From the NCBI RefSeq assembly GCF_014635665.1, contig NZ_BMDG01000008.1, forward strand, positions 1-64,000: a stretch of DNA of 64,000 nt. Reading direction: 5' to 3'. The notes beneath the pieces are model-generated. The model was not told the origin of the DNA. It saw only the letters and a program-made list of their open reading frames with translations, and ran no database searches. The DNA comes from Isoptericola cucumis. Lineage in GTDB: Bacteria > Actinomycetota > Actinomycetes > Actinomycetales > Cellulomonadaceae. Both the position numbers and the translations under genes were made by a program. This document shows positions 34,301-42,830 of this stretch, piece after piece. The first letter of the stretch is position 1; the number at the start of each line of letters is the position of its first letter.

Positions 34301-37300
34301 CACGGTCGCGTCGCCGTCGGCGGCGGCCACGTCGTCGGCCGTCACCGAGTACACGCCGCTGACCGCGATGCGGTCGAGGTCGCCGCCGACGTCGCCCCCG
34401 TACTCCAGCCGCGAGGACTCGAACCGGGTCTGCCCGGTGCCGCGGTCGGACACCGTGCCCTCGAGGTCCTCGCCCACGACGACGCCCGTCGCCCGGCCCG
34501 TGGAGTCCGCGCGGCGCTCGCCGCCCGCCTCGTCGCGGCCGAAGTGCTCGACGAGCGCGTAGTCCTCGCTCCAGACCGCCGCCGGGTCGCCCGCGGCAGC
34601 CCCGCCGCCGTAGTACGCCCACACGGTGGTCGCGGAGCGGGCCGGCAGGTGCGGCACCCGGACCCAGACGCTCGAGGTCCCGCCCGGCTGCCACGTCTCC
34701 ACCTCGTGCGGCAGCGGCGCGCCGTCGGGGCCGAACAGTGCCAGCTCCTCCGGCCCGACGTCGGGGGTGTCGGCGACCCGCAGCCGGACCGGGGTGTCGT
34801 CGAAGTCGGACCGGGTGTCGTTGCGCACCGTCATCGTCTGGCGCGAGGTCGCGTCGGCGTCCGCCCACGCGACGGTCGCCCCGTCCGTGGACACCAGCCC
34901 CCGCAGCTCGCGCAGCCGCAGCTCGACGGCCTCGAGCTTCGCCAGCCCGGTCAGCGCCCCGCGCTGGGCCGACGTCAGCCCGTCCACCGCCGCGCGCACC
35001 TCGGCGACGGTGGCCGCGTCGTCGAGCGTGACGTCGCCGGCAGCGGGCAGCGCCGTGATCCGGTCGTCGACCGGCGTGGTCCCGCGGTCGATGCCGAACC
35101 CCTCGAAGAGGCGCGGGACGCCCTGGTCGCGCACGTCGTACACCTCGACCGTGAGCCGGTCGGCGGTCACGTTCACGGCGGTGAAGTTCTCGGTGTCCTG
35201 CTCGCCCGTGCGGTCGAACAGCGAGAGGTACTTCTCGAGGTCGACGCCGTCCGGGTCCGTCGCCTGCCGGTAGTGCTTGGCGCCCGCCGTGTTGGGCAGG
35301 TAGTAGATCGTGCCGCCCGGGTCGACCGCGTACTCGATCCGCTTGCCGCCCCGCACCTCGGTGATGGTCGTCGTCTCGACGGGCCGGGCACCGGCGGTGC
35401 CGTCCGGGTCCGCCACGAGCACCTTCGAGCGGCTCATCACGTGGTCGTGACCCTGCAGCACCAGGTCGATGTCGAGCTCGTCGATCAGCGGCACGAGAGT
35501 CTTCCGCATCGCCTTCACGTCGGTGTCGTCGAGGTGGTTCGCCGTCGTGTAGACGCCCTTGTGCATCGACAGGACGAGCCAGCGCGCGCCGTCCGCCCTC
35601 GCCTGCTCGGCGTCCGCGCGCAGCCAGGCGAGCTGGTCGGCGGACACGCCGTCCGCGCCGCCCTCGTTGGTGTTGAGCACCATGAAGTGCGTGCCCTGGT
35701 ACGTGTACGAGTAGTACGCGCCCGTGCTGGTGTCCTGCTCGTTCGGGGCCTCGAGCGTGAAGTGGTCGGCGAACGCGTTGGTCGCCGCGTCGTGGTTGCC
35801 GGCCGCGGGGGCGAGGGTGGTGCTCGTGAGGCTCGGCCGGGCCGAGTCCAGGAGGTCCTTCCAGTCCTGCTCCTTGTCGCCGTGCTCCACCACGTCGCCG
35901 TTGTGCATCATGAACGCCGCGTCCGGCACGGTGGCCAGCGCCTTCGACATCGTCTGCGCCGACAGCTCGGCCTCGCCCAGGTCCTGCGACTGGGTGTCCG
36001 TGAGGTCGACGAACGTGAAGTCGCCGTCGTCGCCGGCGGTCTCGAACGTGCCGGTCGCGCTCCACACCTGCTCGCTCGCGTCGCCCAGGCGGTAGTAGTA
36101 GCGGCTGCCCGGCTCGAGGTCGCCGGCCACCGCCCGGTAGAACGTCTCGCCGTCCTCGCTCTGCTCCGCCTTCGCCGCCACCTCGACGGTGGCCGCACCC
36201 TCGGGGAAATCGCGGTCGGTGCTGAGCACCACCGTGGCCGAGCCGGTCTCCAGCTCGGAGTACCAGGTGAACGCCCGCCGCGTGGCCGGGTCGCCGTGGA
36301 ACGTGGTCGTGATCCGGTTCGGCGCCTCGGCCGAGCTCACGTACTTCGGCACCGGGTGGCCGGCCTCGTCGTCGAACTCCCACGCGCCGGCGAAGTCCCA
36401 GCCCAGCCCCTCGTAGGTGGCCCGCTGCGCGAGCCGTTCGGCCGTCGCGTCCGTGCCGTGCTGGTTCCGGGTGCCCGGCCCGGCGACCGTCTCGCCGCCG
36501 ACCGTGATCGCGGCGTCCGCGAGGTTGTCGATCGCCGTCCAGCCCTCGTAGCCGGTGTACCCGACGACGCGGCCGGCGAACCCGTCGACCTTGCCGGAGT
36601 AGGCGATCGACCCGCCGCGCACGACGTTGCCGGCGAAGCTGCTCGACGTGCTCGGGTTGCCGGGGTAGGCCACGACGTGCGCGGCGTCGACGCCGCGGGT
36701 GCCGTCCGCACCGCCGTCGGCGGCCACCGTGAGGTCGCCCTCCACCAGGTTGTGCCGCACGACCGCCGTCTCGTTCGCGTACGCCACGAGGCCGGCCGGC
36801 ATCTTCGCGGCCGACACGTCGGCGCGCACCCAGCTGTCCGCGACGGTGCCGCCGCGCAGCTCGGCCACGAGGCCGGCGGCCTTTTCGCCCCGGGTGGCCG
36901 TGAGGGTGGCGTCGACGACGGAGTTGCCGACCAGGGTGGCGTCGGTCGCGACGACGGCGATGCCGGCGACCAGGCCGTCGCGGTCGCCGCCGTCGGCGGT
37001 GAGGTCCGTCAGGGTGAGGTTCTCGACGGTGCCGCCGTCCAGCCGGCGTACCAGGCCGAGGTGGTCGGCGTCGTCACCCGCGTCCGGGTTCGGGGCGTAG
37101 ACCAGGCCCGCCACCGTGTGGCCGGCGCCGTCGAGCACGCCGTCGAAGCGGTCGATCCCCACGAACGCCTCGCGGCCCGCCATGTCGAGGTCTGCCGTGA
37201 GCACGAAGTGCTTGCCGCCCGCGTACCGCGTGCTGCCGGCGTTGAGCTGCGCGGCGAGGTGCTCCAGGTCGTCGGGCGTGCCGATCTCGTACGGCCGGTC

Positions 37301-38425
37301 GGCGGTGCCGTGGCCGAACAGCGACGGGGTGTAGGCGGGGACGGGGTGGCCCCGCTCGTCGTCGAAGGTCCAGGCGCTGACGAAGTCCCAGCCCAGCTTC
37401 TCGTAGGTGGCCTGCTGCGCCAGCTCCGCCGCCGTGGCGTCGGTGCCGTGCTGGTTCCTGGTGCCGGGGCCGGCGACCGTCTCGCCCGCCACGGTGATGG
37501 CGGCGTTGGCGAGGTTGTCGCGCGCGGTCCAGCCGTCGTAGGCGGTGTAGCCGACGACGCGCCCGACGAAGCCGTCGACCTTGCCGGAGTACTCGATCGA
37601 CCCGCCGAGGGCGACGTTCCCGGCGTACTCGCCGCTGTTGGGGGACCCCGGGTAGCCCACGACCATCCCCGCGTCGTTGCCCTTCGTGCCGGCGTCGCCG
37701 CCCGGCACGGTCATCGCCAGGTCGGCCTCCACGAGGTTGTGCCGGACGGTCGCGCCCTGGTTCGCGTAGGCCGCGATCCCCGCGGGCATCTCGCCGGCCG
37801 TCAGCGTGCCGCTCACCCACGAGCCGGAGACGGAGCCGCCGCGCAGCTCGGCCACGACGCCGCCCACCTTCTCCGCCGCCGGCGCGGACAGGTCCGCGCC
37901 CACGACCGACACCCCGGAGATCGTGGCGTCCGTGGCGATCACGGCGACCGCGCCGATGAAGCCCCCGCGCTCGCCGCCGTCGGCCCGCACGCCGTCGAGC
38001 GTGAGGTTCTGCACCACCCCGCCGTCGAGCTGCCGGATCAGGCCGAGGCGGTCCGCCTCGCCGCCCGCCGTCGGCTCGGGCACCAGCGTGACGTCGCTGA
38101 TCGTGTGGCCCGCGCCCTCCAGCGTGCCGCGGAAGGAGTTGATCCCGCCGAACTCCGCTCCGCCCAGGTCGATGTCCGCGACGAGGCGGTACGCCGCGCC
38201 GCCGTAGGCGCCCGGGTCGTCGTTGAGGGCGGCGGCGGCGGCCCGCAGGTCGTCACCCGTGCCGATCTGGTACGGGTCGCGGGCCGACCCGGTGCCGTCG
38301 AGCCCCGGGATCGGGTCGGCGGCGTGGGCGGCCGGGACGATCCCGCCGACGGCGAGGACCGCACCGAGCACGGTGGCGACGACGGACGTCGTCCGCCCAC
38401 CGCCGTGAGGACTGGGTCGGGACAT
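31325..38425 (-). CDS. Giant secreted modular protein with two metallophosphoesterase domains
   Basis: 2366 residues; ATG 38425 with AGGAG. The signal peptide ends at AHA-AD near 36. Two similar GLUG-like modules (about 40-370 and 375-690) share KVDGFxGRVVGYT and TVAGPGTRNQHGTDAT. A purple-acid-phosphatase N-terminal beta domain follows (about 690-790). The first calcineurin-like domain is about 800-1100, with MMHNGDVVEHG, GNHDAATN and LQGHDHV. A DUF2341/LamG-like region spans about 1190-1490, followed by Ig-like parts. The second phosphoesterase domain is about 1835-2060 (QSGDWV, WGNHDYSD, GGHISATG). Fibronectin III lies near 2190-2270, and two chitin-binding-type modules (WWTRGQTPGDPYGPW, WWTRNQAPGDPYGPW) end the protein. 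It is probably an extracellular phosphatase or nucleotidase held on polysaccharide. Confidence 0.92.
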   Translation of the reverse strand: MSRPSPHGGGRTTSVVATVLGAVLAVGGIVPAAHAADPIPGLDGTGSARDPYQIGTGDDLRAAAAALNDDPGAYGGAAYRLVADIDLGGAEFGGINSFRGTLEGAGHTISDVTLVPEPTAGGEADRLGLIRQLDGGVVQNLTLDGVRADGGERGGFIGAVAVIATDATISGVSVVGADLSAPAAEKVGGVVAELRGGSVSGSWVSGTLTAGEMPAGIAAYANQGATVRHNLVEADLAMTVPGGDAGTKGNDAGMVVGYPGSPNSGEYAGNVALGGSIEYSGKVDGFVGRVVGYTAYDGWTARDNLANAAITVAGETVAGPGTRNQHGTDATAAELAQQATYEKLGWDFVSAWTFDDERGHPVPAYTPSLFGHGTADRPYEIGTPDDLEHLAAQLNAGSTRYAGGKHFVLTADLDMAGREAFVGIDRFDGVLDGAGHTVAGLVYAPNPDAGDDADHLGLVRRLDGGTVENLTLTDLTADGGDRDGLVAGIAVVATDATLVGNSVVDATLTATRGEKAAGLVAELRGGTVADSWVRADVSAAKMPAGLVAYANETAVVRHNLVEGDLTVAADGGADGTRGVDAAHVVAYPGNPSTSSSFAGNVVRGGSIAYSGKVDGFAGRVVGYTGYEGWTAIDNLADAAITVGGETVAGPGTRNQHGTDATAERLAQRATYEGLGWDFAGAWEFDDEAGHPVPKYVSSAEAPNRITTTFHGDPATRRAFTWYSELETGSATVVLSTDRDFPEGAATVEVAAKAEQSEDGETFYRAVAGDLEPGSRYYYRLGDASEQVWSATGTFETAGDDGDFTFVDLTDTQSQDLGEAELSAQTMSKALATVPDAAFMMHNGDVVEHGDKEQDWKDLLDSARPSLTSTTLAPAAGNHDAATNAFADHFTLEAPNEQDTSTGAYYSYTYQGTHFMVLNTNEGGADGVSADQLAWLRADAEQARADGARWLVLSMHKGVYTTANHLDDTDVKAMRKTLVPLIDELDIDLVLQGHDHVMSRSKVLVADPDGTAGARPVETTTITEVRGGKRIEYAVDPGGTIYYLPNTAGAKHYRQATDPDGVDLEKYLSLFDRTGEQDTENFTAVNVTADRLTVEVYDVRDQGVPRLFEGFGIDRGTTPVDDRITALPAAGDVTLDDAATVAEVRAAVDGLTSAQRGALTGLAKLEAVELRLRELRGLVSTDGATVAWADADATSRQTMTVRNDTRSDFDDTPVRLRVADTPDVGPEELALFGPDGAPLPHEVETWQPGGTSSVWVRVPHLPARSATTVWAYYGGGAAAGDPAAVWSEDYALVEHFGRDEAGGERRADSTGRATGVVVGEDLEGTVSDRGTGQTRFESSRLEYGGDVGGDLDRIAVSGVYSVTADDVAAADGDATVVAKQSATGDGHAAFWQGVRADADRLGTRIAGNSFEFDPVDLKHDFALPADGEPHLVTQTYDGMTYSVFVDGEEVHSQFLEYRTTYGDPALPTTIGDVATDDGSIASPFRGTIDEVQVAGVAFTPDFEAFRYAMLLGDAVTPGERVDKADEPVTLVVGTPRPGATLDAGLVDVTGTVSERSALAAEVAGEEVFSAEVAAGEFAVRVPVDAPGEQAVTFTATATDGGGASSAEVDVTVEDAVAPAEPELADDAAAASSGDPVTLTATPRTESREAVDVSFRAGPTIPLDDQNVVVRAGTTTDRVPDALTPTSGTVTDEPTPTTVGENENPFQLYEISLTAEQADQEEHHLVWRGTGDTRQVSAYVYDHEAGSWVRKDTGSDTAGGTVTLDVTARADEHAVSGGTLHLLVWRGLTELPTGDDHDYESLPPGATYDWGLDHVPDTQLYAQATPAMMNEQFRYVADVADERKTELVVQSGDWVNREYLSQEYQWKGVEPAARALEDADLPFMVSWGNHDYSDARNGRVMLPRYFPMSRFEASLEGSPWTFGGSDSIDNYYYTGEVAGAKLLVLTVGFFSADQADDAGLAWAQDVIESHPDHAVIIANHNSVNAGVNAWSNANVTSRLIDPYPNVKLVLGGHISATGVASRKADDGHTVYGILTDYQGRVYGGQEYLKHLSVDAENDLLHVNTYSPLLDTATSDGPYRQQVPDGAIPGFHGSDSENFVLDLDLGGSTTRTLATESLTLGAGERAQVGGVQRAVGAEPVTATLDGVQAGTGYEWFVELRDAAGNVTRSAPRTFVTAEAGAPSAPRDVAATVDGADVVVTWAAPADDGGAAVEEYEVTLSDGTAKSVAGDAGTLTFADREPGTYTATVRARNAAGWSAPSAPSEPVVVEAPAPQPPAWEAGQVYLVDERVTYSGAVWEASWWTRGQTPGDPYGPWQEIATAPDGTDLWTPSRIFDSGDVVVHDGRRYEAQWWTRNQAPGDPYGPWRATR

Positions 38426-38488
38426 GGGATGCTCCTGAACGCGCTGGTCACGGGAGTGGACACGTGCGCGTGCAGTTCATCGGGCCAC

Positions 38489-38517
38489 CGTGAACGCCCC
38501 CGGGCCGGGCGCTGAAC
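38489..38517 (-). promoter_or_regulatory. PHO-box-like repeats upstream of the giant phosphatase
   Basis: On the minus strand GTTCAGC and GTTCACG start exactly 22 bp apart, that is two 11-bp units with a degenerate unit between them. Actinobacterial PhoP boxes are 11-bp direct repeats of GTTCACC. The site lies 64-92 bp before the start at 38425. The match is partial. Confidence 0.35.
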
Positions 38518-38536
38518 TCACGATGAAGGGCGGGCG

Positions 38537-40111
38537 TCAGAGCGCGCGGTGGGTCCACCGGCCGGCGACGAGCGTCCCGCTCACGGGCATCGTCCGCAGG
38601 TCGGCGTCGGGAGCGAGCGGGTCGACGTCGAGGACGGCCAGGTCGGCCGGGCCGCCGACGGCGAGGTGCAGCGGCCGGCCGCCGGTCGACGCCGCGAGCG
38701 CCGCGGCCACGTCGATGCGCTGCTCCGGGTGCCACGGCTCGCGGCCGTCGCGCGACCGGGTGACGGCGGCCGCGACCGCGACCCACGGGTCGAGCGGCGC
38801 GACGGGGGCGTCCGAGCCGAGCGAGAGCCGCACCCCGGCCGCACGCAGCTCGGCCAGCGGGAACGCCCGCGCCGTCCGGCCCGGCCACAGCTCCTCGGCG
38901 ACGTCCCGGTCGTCCATCGCGTGCTCGGGCTGCACGCTCGCCGTCACCCCGAGGTCGGCGAACCGCGCGACGTCCTCGCGGCGCAGCAGCTGGGCGTGCT
39001 CCACCGACCCGCGCGCCCCGGACGCCGCGAACGCGTCCAGCGCGAGGGCGTTCGCCCGGTCGCCGATGGCGTGGATCGCGCACCGCAGCCCGGCCGCGTG
39101 CGCGCGGGCCATCAGCGGGACCAGGTGGTCGGTCTCGACGTTGAGCACGCCGTGCGCCGCGTGACCGACCTGGCCGTGGTGGCCGTCGTGCCCGTCGTGC
39201 CCTGCGCCGCCGTACGGGTCGAAGCAGTAGGCGGTGAGCGTGTTGAGGGACCCGTCGCTGATGACCTTCAGCGGCCCCTGCCGCACGAGGTCCGACGTCG
39301 CCGCGGGCCCGGCCGCGGGGTCGAGCAGCGGGTCGCCGTCGCGCAGGCCGGCGTCGAGCACGGCGTCCAGGTGCTGCTCCCACACGCCCGCTCGGACGCG
39401 CAGCCCGTCCCAGCCGCGGGCGACCCGGCGGCGCCAGGTGGTGAGGTTGTCGTCGACCTCCAGGTCGACGACGCCGACCACGCCGCGCGCGGCGGCGGCC
39501 CGCGCGGCGTCAGCCACCAGGGCGTCGGCGACGTCGTCCTCCACCGTGACGATGCGCGGGCTGGCGGGCATCCACTCCTCCTCGCGCAGCAGCCCGGAGG
39601 GGTGGTGCGCGATGCCGAGGAAGCGCAGGCCCGCCGTCGACGCCCACGCGCTGTGCAGGTCCCCGGACAGCAGGACGACCGGCACCTCGCCGGCGACGGC
39701 GTCGAGCAGCTCGGCCGTCGGCTGGTCCGGCCAGGTCGCCCACCGGAAGCCGTAGCCCACGAGCGGCTGCCCGCCCGCGGGCGCGGCGGCGTACCGGAGC
39801 CGGTCGCGCACGAGGTCCGCGGCGTGCGCGGCGCTCGTCGCCCACGACACGTCCAGGCGGTGGCGCACCAGCGCCCACTGGGTGAGGTGGGTGTGCGCGT
39901 CCCACAGCCCGGGCACCACCGTGCGTCCGTCCAGGTCGACGACGTCGCCCGTGACGACGGCATGGCCCGCGCCCGCCGCGCCCGTCGGCGTCACCGCGGC
40001 GATCCGCCCGCCGTCGAGCAGCACGTCCACCAGCCCGGCCGCAGCGCCGACCGCAGGGCCGGAGGCGCCCGCGAGGCGGGCGTTCGTCAGGAGCAGCGTG
40101 GTCACGGGCAC
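38537..40111 (-). CDS. Amidohydrolase (YtcJ-like metal-dependent hydrolase)
   Basis: 524 residues. The metal-binding start VVPGLWDAHTHLTQWAL is followed by CAIHAIGDRANALALDAF and LSLGSDAPVAPLDPW, the hallmarks of the YtcJ-type amidohydrolase branch. Residues about 305-320 contain a histidine/glycine-rich insert (GHDGHDGHHGQVGHAAH) that could bind metal. It likely hydrolyses an amide or imide small molecule in the cytoplasm; substrate unknown. The neighbouring heme-binding-like gene starts on the same strand upstream, 15 bp away. Confidence 0.87.
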   Translation of the reverse strand: MPVTTLLLTNARLAGASGPAVGAAAGLVDVLLDGGRIAAVTPTGAAGAGHAVVTGDVVDLDGRTVVPGLWDAHTHLTQWALVRHRLDVSWATSAAHAADLVRDRLRYAAAPAGGQPLVGYGFRWATWPDQPTAELLDAVAGEVPVVLLSGDLHSAWASTAGLRFLGIAHHPSGLLREEEWMPASPRIVTVEDDVADALVADAARAAAARGVVGVVDLEVDDNLTTWRRRVARGWDGLRVRAGVWEQHLDAVLDAGLRDGDPLLDPAAGPAATSDLVRQGPLKVISDGSLNTLTAYCFDPYGGAGHDGHDGHHGQVGHAAHGVLNVETDHLVPLMARAHAAGLRCAIHAIGDRANALALDAFAASGARGSVEHAQLLRREDVARFADLGVTASVQPEHAMDDRDVAEELWPGRTARAFPLAELRAAGVRLSLGSDAPVAPLDPWVAVAAAVTRSRDGREPWHPEQRIDVAAALAASTGGRPLHLAVGGPADLAVLDVDPLAPDADLRTMPVSGTLVAGRWTHRAL

Positions 40112-40126
40112 ACCGTAGACGGCCCG

Positions 40127-40621
40127 TCAGCCGGCGGCGAGCACCCGCAGCGCCTCGACGACCAGCGCGTGGTCGTCGCCCTGCGCCAGGCCCGAGACCG
40201 TCACCACGCCGACCGGGCCGACGCCCTCGACCCGCACCGGGAACGCGCCGCCGTGGGCGGCGAACTCCTGCAGCGCCAGCTGGTGCCTGGCGTTGAAGTC
40301 GTCACCCTTGGCGCGGGCGCGCAGGCCCACGAGGTACGACGACGCGCCGAACCGCTCGACCACGCGCACCTTGCGCGCCACCCACGAGTCGTTGTCGGGC
40401 GTGGTGCCCTCGCGCGCGGCGTGGAACACCTGTTGCGGGCCCTTGCGCACGTCGATCGTCACCGCCAGGTCACGCTCCGTCGCGAGCTCGACGAGCAGGC
40501 AACCGAGCTGCCACGCGTCGTCGTGCGTGAACCGCGGCAGCACGAGCTCGCGCTCCTGCGCCTCGACCTCGGCGACCAGGGCCGCCACGTCGTCGCTCGT
40601 CCTCTTGTCGGCGTCGCTCAT
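40127..40621 (-). CDS. UPF0303 / HbpS-like heme-binding-type protein
   Basis: 164 residues. The core FTHDDAWQLGCLLVELATERDL, DSWVARKVRVVERFG and HGGAFPVRVEGVGPVGVVTVSGL fit the UPF0303 group related to GlcG/HbpS heme-binding or heme-degrading proteins. Start ATG 40621. It is upstream of the amidohydrolase gene on the same strand. Heme binding has not been shown for most members. Confidence 0.82.
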   Translation of the reverse strand: MSDADKRTSDDVAALVAEVEAQERELVLPRFTHDDAWQLGCLLVELATERDLAVTIDVRKGPQQVFHAAREGTTPDNDSWVARKVRVVERFGASSYLVGLRARAKGDDFNARHQLALQEFAAHGGAFPVRVEGVGPVGVVTVSGLAQGDDHALVVEALRVLAAG

Positions 40622-40640
40622 GGGCCCAGCGTGCCACGGG

Positions 40641-41336
40641 TCACTCGCAGCCGACGCCGTCCCCGTCACGGTCCAGGTGCCCGCCGTACCCCGGGTCGCC
40701 GCGGTGGATCGGCGCCGCGCCTGCCGCGCGGACGGCGTCGCAGTTCTCGTAGGAGGTGGAGCCGCCCGACCCCGTGTCCGTCCCGTCGGCCGGGGCGGGC
40801 TCACGGGTGGGCTGCGGCTCCTGCGTGGTCGCGGTGCCGGGCAGCAGGGGCGCGGCCGCCTCGGTCACGTCGCCGCCGGGCAGCTTCTTGTCCGGGCAGG
40901 CGGACAGCACGTGGCGCATCGCGTCCCGCTCCGCGCGGGTGACCCACAGGTCGTAGGTGTGCTTCACCGCGACCTGCCGCGCCACGTACGTGCAGCGGAA
41001 CGCCTTGTGCGGCGGGAGCCACGTCGCGGCGTCGGCATCGCCCTTGCTCGCGTTGAGCGACCCGTCCGCGGCCATGAGGTTGAGCGGGTCGTTCGCGAGC
41101 AGGCGGCGCTCCTCGGCGTCCAGCTGCTGCGCGCCCTTCTGCCAGGCGTCCGACAGCGCCACCAGGTGGTCGATCTGCACCAGCGAGGAGGTCGACCGAC
41201 CCCGCTCGAAGCCGATCGTGCTGCCGGAGAACGGGTCGTCGAACGTGCCCGTCAGGACGACGCAGCCGTGCGTCCCCGCCCGGGTGGTGACGTCGTCCAG
41301 GTCGCGGCGCAGCACGTCGTTGCGGGTTATCTCCAT
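40641..41336 (-). pseudogene. 3' half of a split HNH/excalibur nuclease gene (possibly still expressed)
   Basis: 231 residues as read. From TRNDVLRRDLDDVTTRAGTH on, it is the C-terminal half of an HNH nuclease: QIDHLVALSDAWQKGAQQL, NLMAADGSLNASKGD, WLPPHKAFRCTYV. A Pro/Thr linker and an excalibur calcium-binding domain (DRDGDGVGCE) follow. The missing N-terminal half, ending NGCDTR, is at 44537-45127. The first four residues (MEIT, partly) come from the inserted element. That element also supplies AGAGGAGG 5 bp before the ATG, in frame, so a cytoplasmic nuclease fragment could be made. Confidence 0.85.
41322..41332. repeat. Left attachment junction
   Basis: Core GCGGGT (41322-41327) is followed inside the element by the arm that reads GTTATCT (41326-41332). 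Outside is the nuclease gene. The mirrored arm AGATAAC is at the other end. Confidence 0.75.
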
Positions 41337-41358
41337 CCTGGCCTCCTCTGCGAGGTAC

Positions 41359-41418
41359 GTGAGGCACAGCCACGACGACGCGCCGTGCCTCTGCGTTATC
41401 CCACAGCTGTGAGGCACA
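41359..41418. repeat. GAGGCAC arm-type repeats near the left end
   Basis: GTGAGGCACA occurs at 41359-41368 and again at 41409-41418, and the inverted GTGCCTC at 41385-41391. A second GTTATC lies at 41395-41400. They sit between the attachment core and the recombinase start, where arm-type recombinase sites are expected. Confidence 0.5.
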
Positions 41419-41436
41419 AGGGTCTACCGTCCGGGC

Positions 41437-42552
41437 ATGCCCTGGCGAGTGGAACGTGCGGACTTCGAGGACGGCCGCAGTGGTCACCTCGTCGTCGACG
41501 ACGAGTCGTTCCGACCGCACAGCGAGGCGATGGAGTTCGTCGCCGCGATGTACGCGGCGGACCGCTCAGCCAACACGGTCCGTACATACTTGCGCCCGGT
41601 TGCCGGCTTCCTGAACTGGTGCGAACGGCAGGGGGTGGACTGGCGACGTGTGACGATCCTCGATATGGCCCGCTACAAGCGGTTCTTGGAGACGACCGAG
41701 ACACGGAGGGGGCAGGTCCCGGCGCCGTCGACCGTGTCGGTCCACCTGACGGCGGTGTGCGAGTTCCTGCGCTACTGCGCTGCTGCCGACCTGATCGATT
41801 CGGAGGTGCCGATGCAGCTCGTCGAGCGCAAGTGGATGCCGCGTGCGGTGGGGCGAGGGCCGCTGCTGGAATCCGGGTACACGCGCGATGTCCGCGTCAG
41901 CGCGTTGCGGGTGCGTCCGATCGAGCGCGCGCCAGAAACGCTCTCGGAGGATCAGCAGCAGGCGATGATCGACAGCGCGCCCACGGCCCGCGACCTGTTC
42001 CTGGTGCGTCTGCTGCTCGACGCAGGGTTGCGCATCGGGGAGGCGCTCGGGCTGCGCTGGGAGGACATGCACTTCCTGCCCGACTCCAGTTCGTTGGGCT
42101 GTTCTCTGGCGGGCGCGCACCTCCACGTCGTGCGGCGCGCGACGAACAGCAACGGCGCACTCGCCAAGAGCCTCCGGTCGCGGCCAGTACCTGTGCACGA
42201 GTCGCTGGTGCGCCTCTACCGTGACTACCGGTTCGAGCGCGACGAGAAGCTGGCCAACGTGGATCCGTGCGACTTCGTGTTCGTGAATTACACCGGCCCG
42301 CGGACGGGCTTGGCGATGTCGTACTCGAACGCCTATCAATTCGTCCAGCGCCTTGCTGGACGAAACGGGTTCCGTGCGGCGCCGCACATGTTCCGGCACA
42401 CGGCCGCGACTGGGTGGGTCGAGAGCGGCGTGCAGATCGACGTCGTCCAGGAGCTGCTCGGCCACGCCCAGGCAAGCTCGACGAAGATCTACCTGCACCC
42501 CTCGCGTGAGCGGATGCGCGAGGCCGTCAACGCGTTGGCCGGGAGGCGATGA
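41437..42552 (+). CDS. Tyrosine recombinase, TnpA (Tn554-type)-like
   Basis: 371 residues. The N-terminal core-binding domain contains ANTVRTYLRPVAGFLNWCE. The catalytic domain shows DAGLRIGEALGLRWED (Arg), HMFRHTAATGW (His-x-x-Arg) and LGHAQASSTKIYLHP (His and the nucleophile Tyr), so the active site is complete. The opening LVVDDESFRPHSEAMEFV with DRSANT resembles Tn554 TnpA. It overlaps the next frame by 4 bp, as tnpA/tnpB do. It should recombine the GCGGGT core. Confidence 0.88.
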   Translation: MPWRVERADFEDGRSGHLVVDDESFRPHSEAMEFVAAMYAADRSANTVRTYLRPVAGFLNWCERQGVDWRRVTILDMARYKRFLETTETRRGQVPAPSTVSVHLTAVCEFLRYCAAADLIDSEVPMQLVERKWMPRAVGRGPLLESGYTRDVRVSALRVRPIERAPETLSEDQQQAMIDSAPTARDLFLVRLLLDAGLRIGEALGLRWEDMHFLPDSSSLGCSLAGAHLHVVRRATNSNGALAKSLRSRPVPVHESLVRLYRDYRFERDEKLANVDPCDFVFVNYTGPRTGLAMSYSNAYQFVQRLAGRNGFRAAPHMFRHTAATGWVESGVQIDVVQELLGHAQASSTKIYLHPSRERMREAVNALAGRR

Positions 42553-42830
42553 TGAGCTCGGTCGTTGCGCTTGTCGACCGTCAGACACCGGCCGACGAGC
42601 GCGAAGTGCCGTGGTCGCAGTTCCTGGAGTCCAACCTCGACGTCGTCTGGCGCGAGGGAGAGTGGGACCCGGTGACGTTCACCTTCACGGGCGACCCGGC
42701 CAGCGCGATGACCGGGGTGAACGTCTGCGCCACACCCCGGTGCACGACCTTGAGATACCTTCACGGTCGCGGTACTGCAACCCGGCGAGGACCTCGCGGC
42801 GGACACTCGCTGTCAGGTCGGCCAGCGTGA
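42549..42830 (+). pseudogene. N-terminal remnant of a second recombinase (TnpB-like)
   Basis: The frame starts by ATGA overlap with the recombinase gene and reads DEREVPWSQFLESNLDVVWR, then WDPVTFTFTGDPASAMTGVNV. That is plausible for the beginning of the long TnpB partner. After about residue 63 (NVCATPRC) the sequence loses protein character and ends at 42830. A full TnpB has about 600 residues, so the partner is destroyed. TnpB identity rests on position and size logic. Confidence 0.55.

Noticed and set aside
29963..38515. A plus-strand open frame of 2850 codons opposite the giant phosphatase gene
   Set aside because: It is antisense to a protein with signal peptide and recognisable domains, has Arg/Gly-rich low-information translation and no ribosome-binding site. 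High GC makes such long shadows common.
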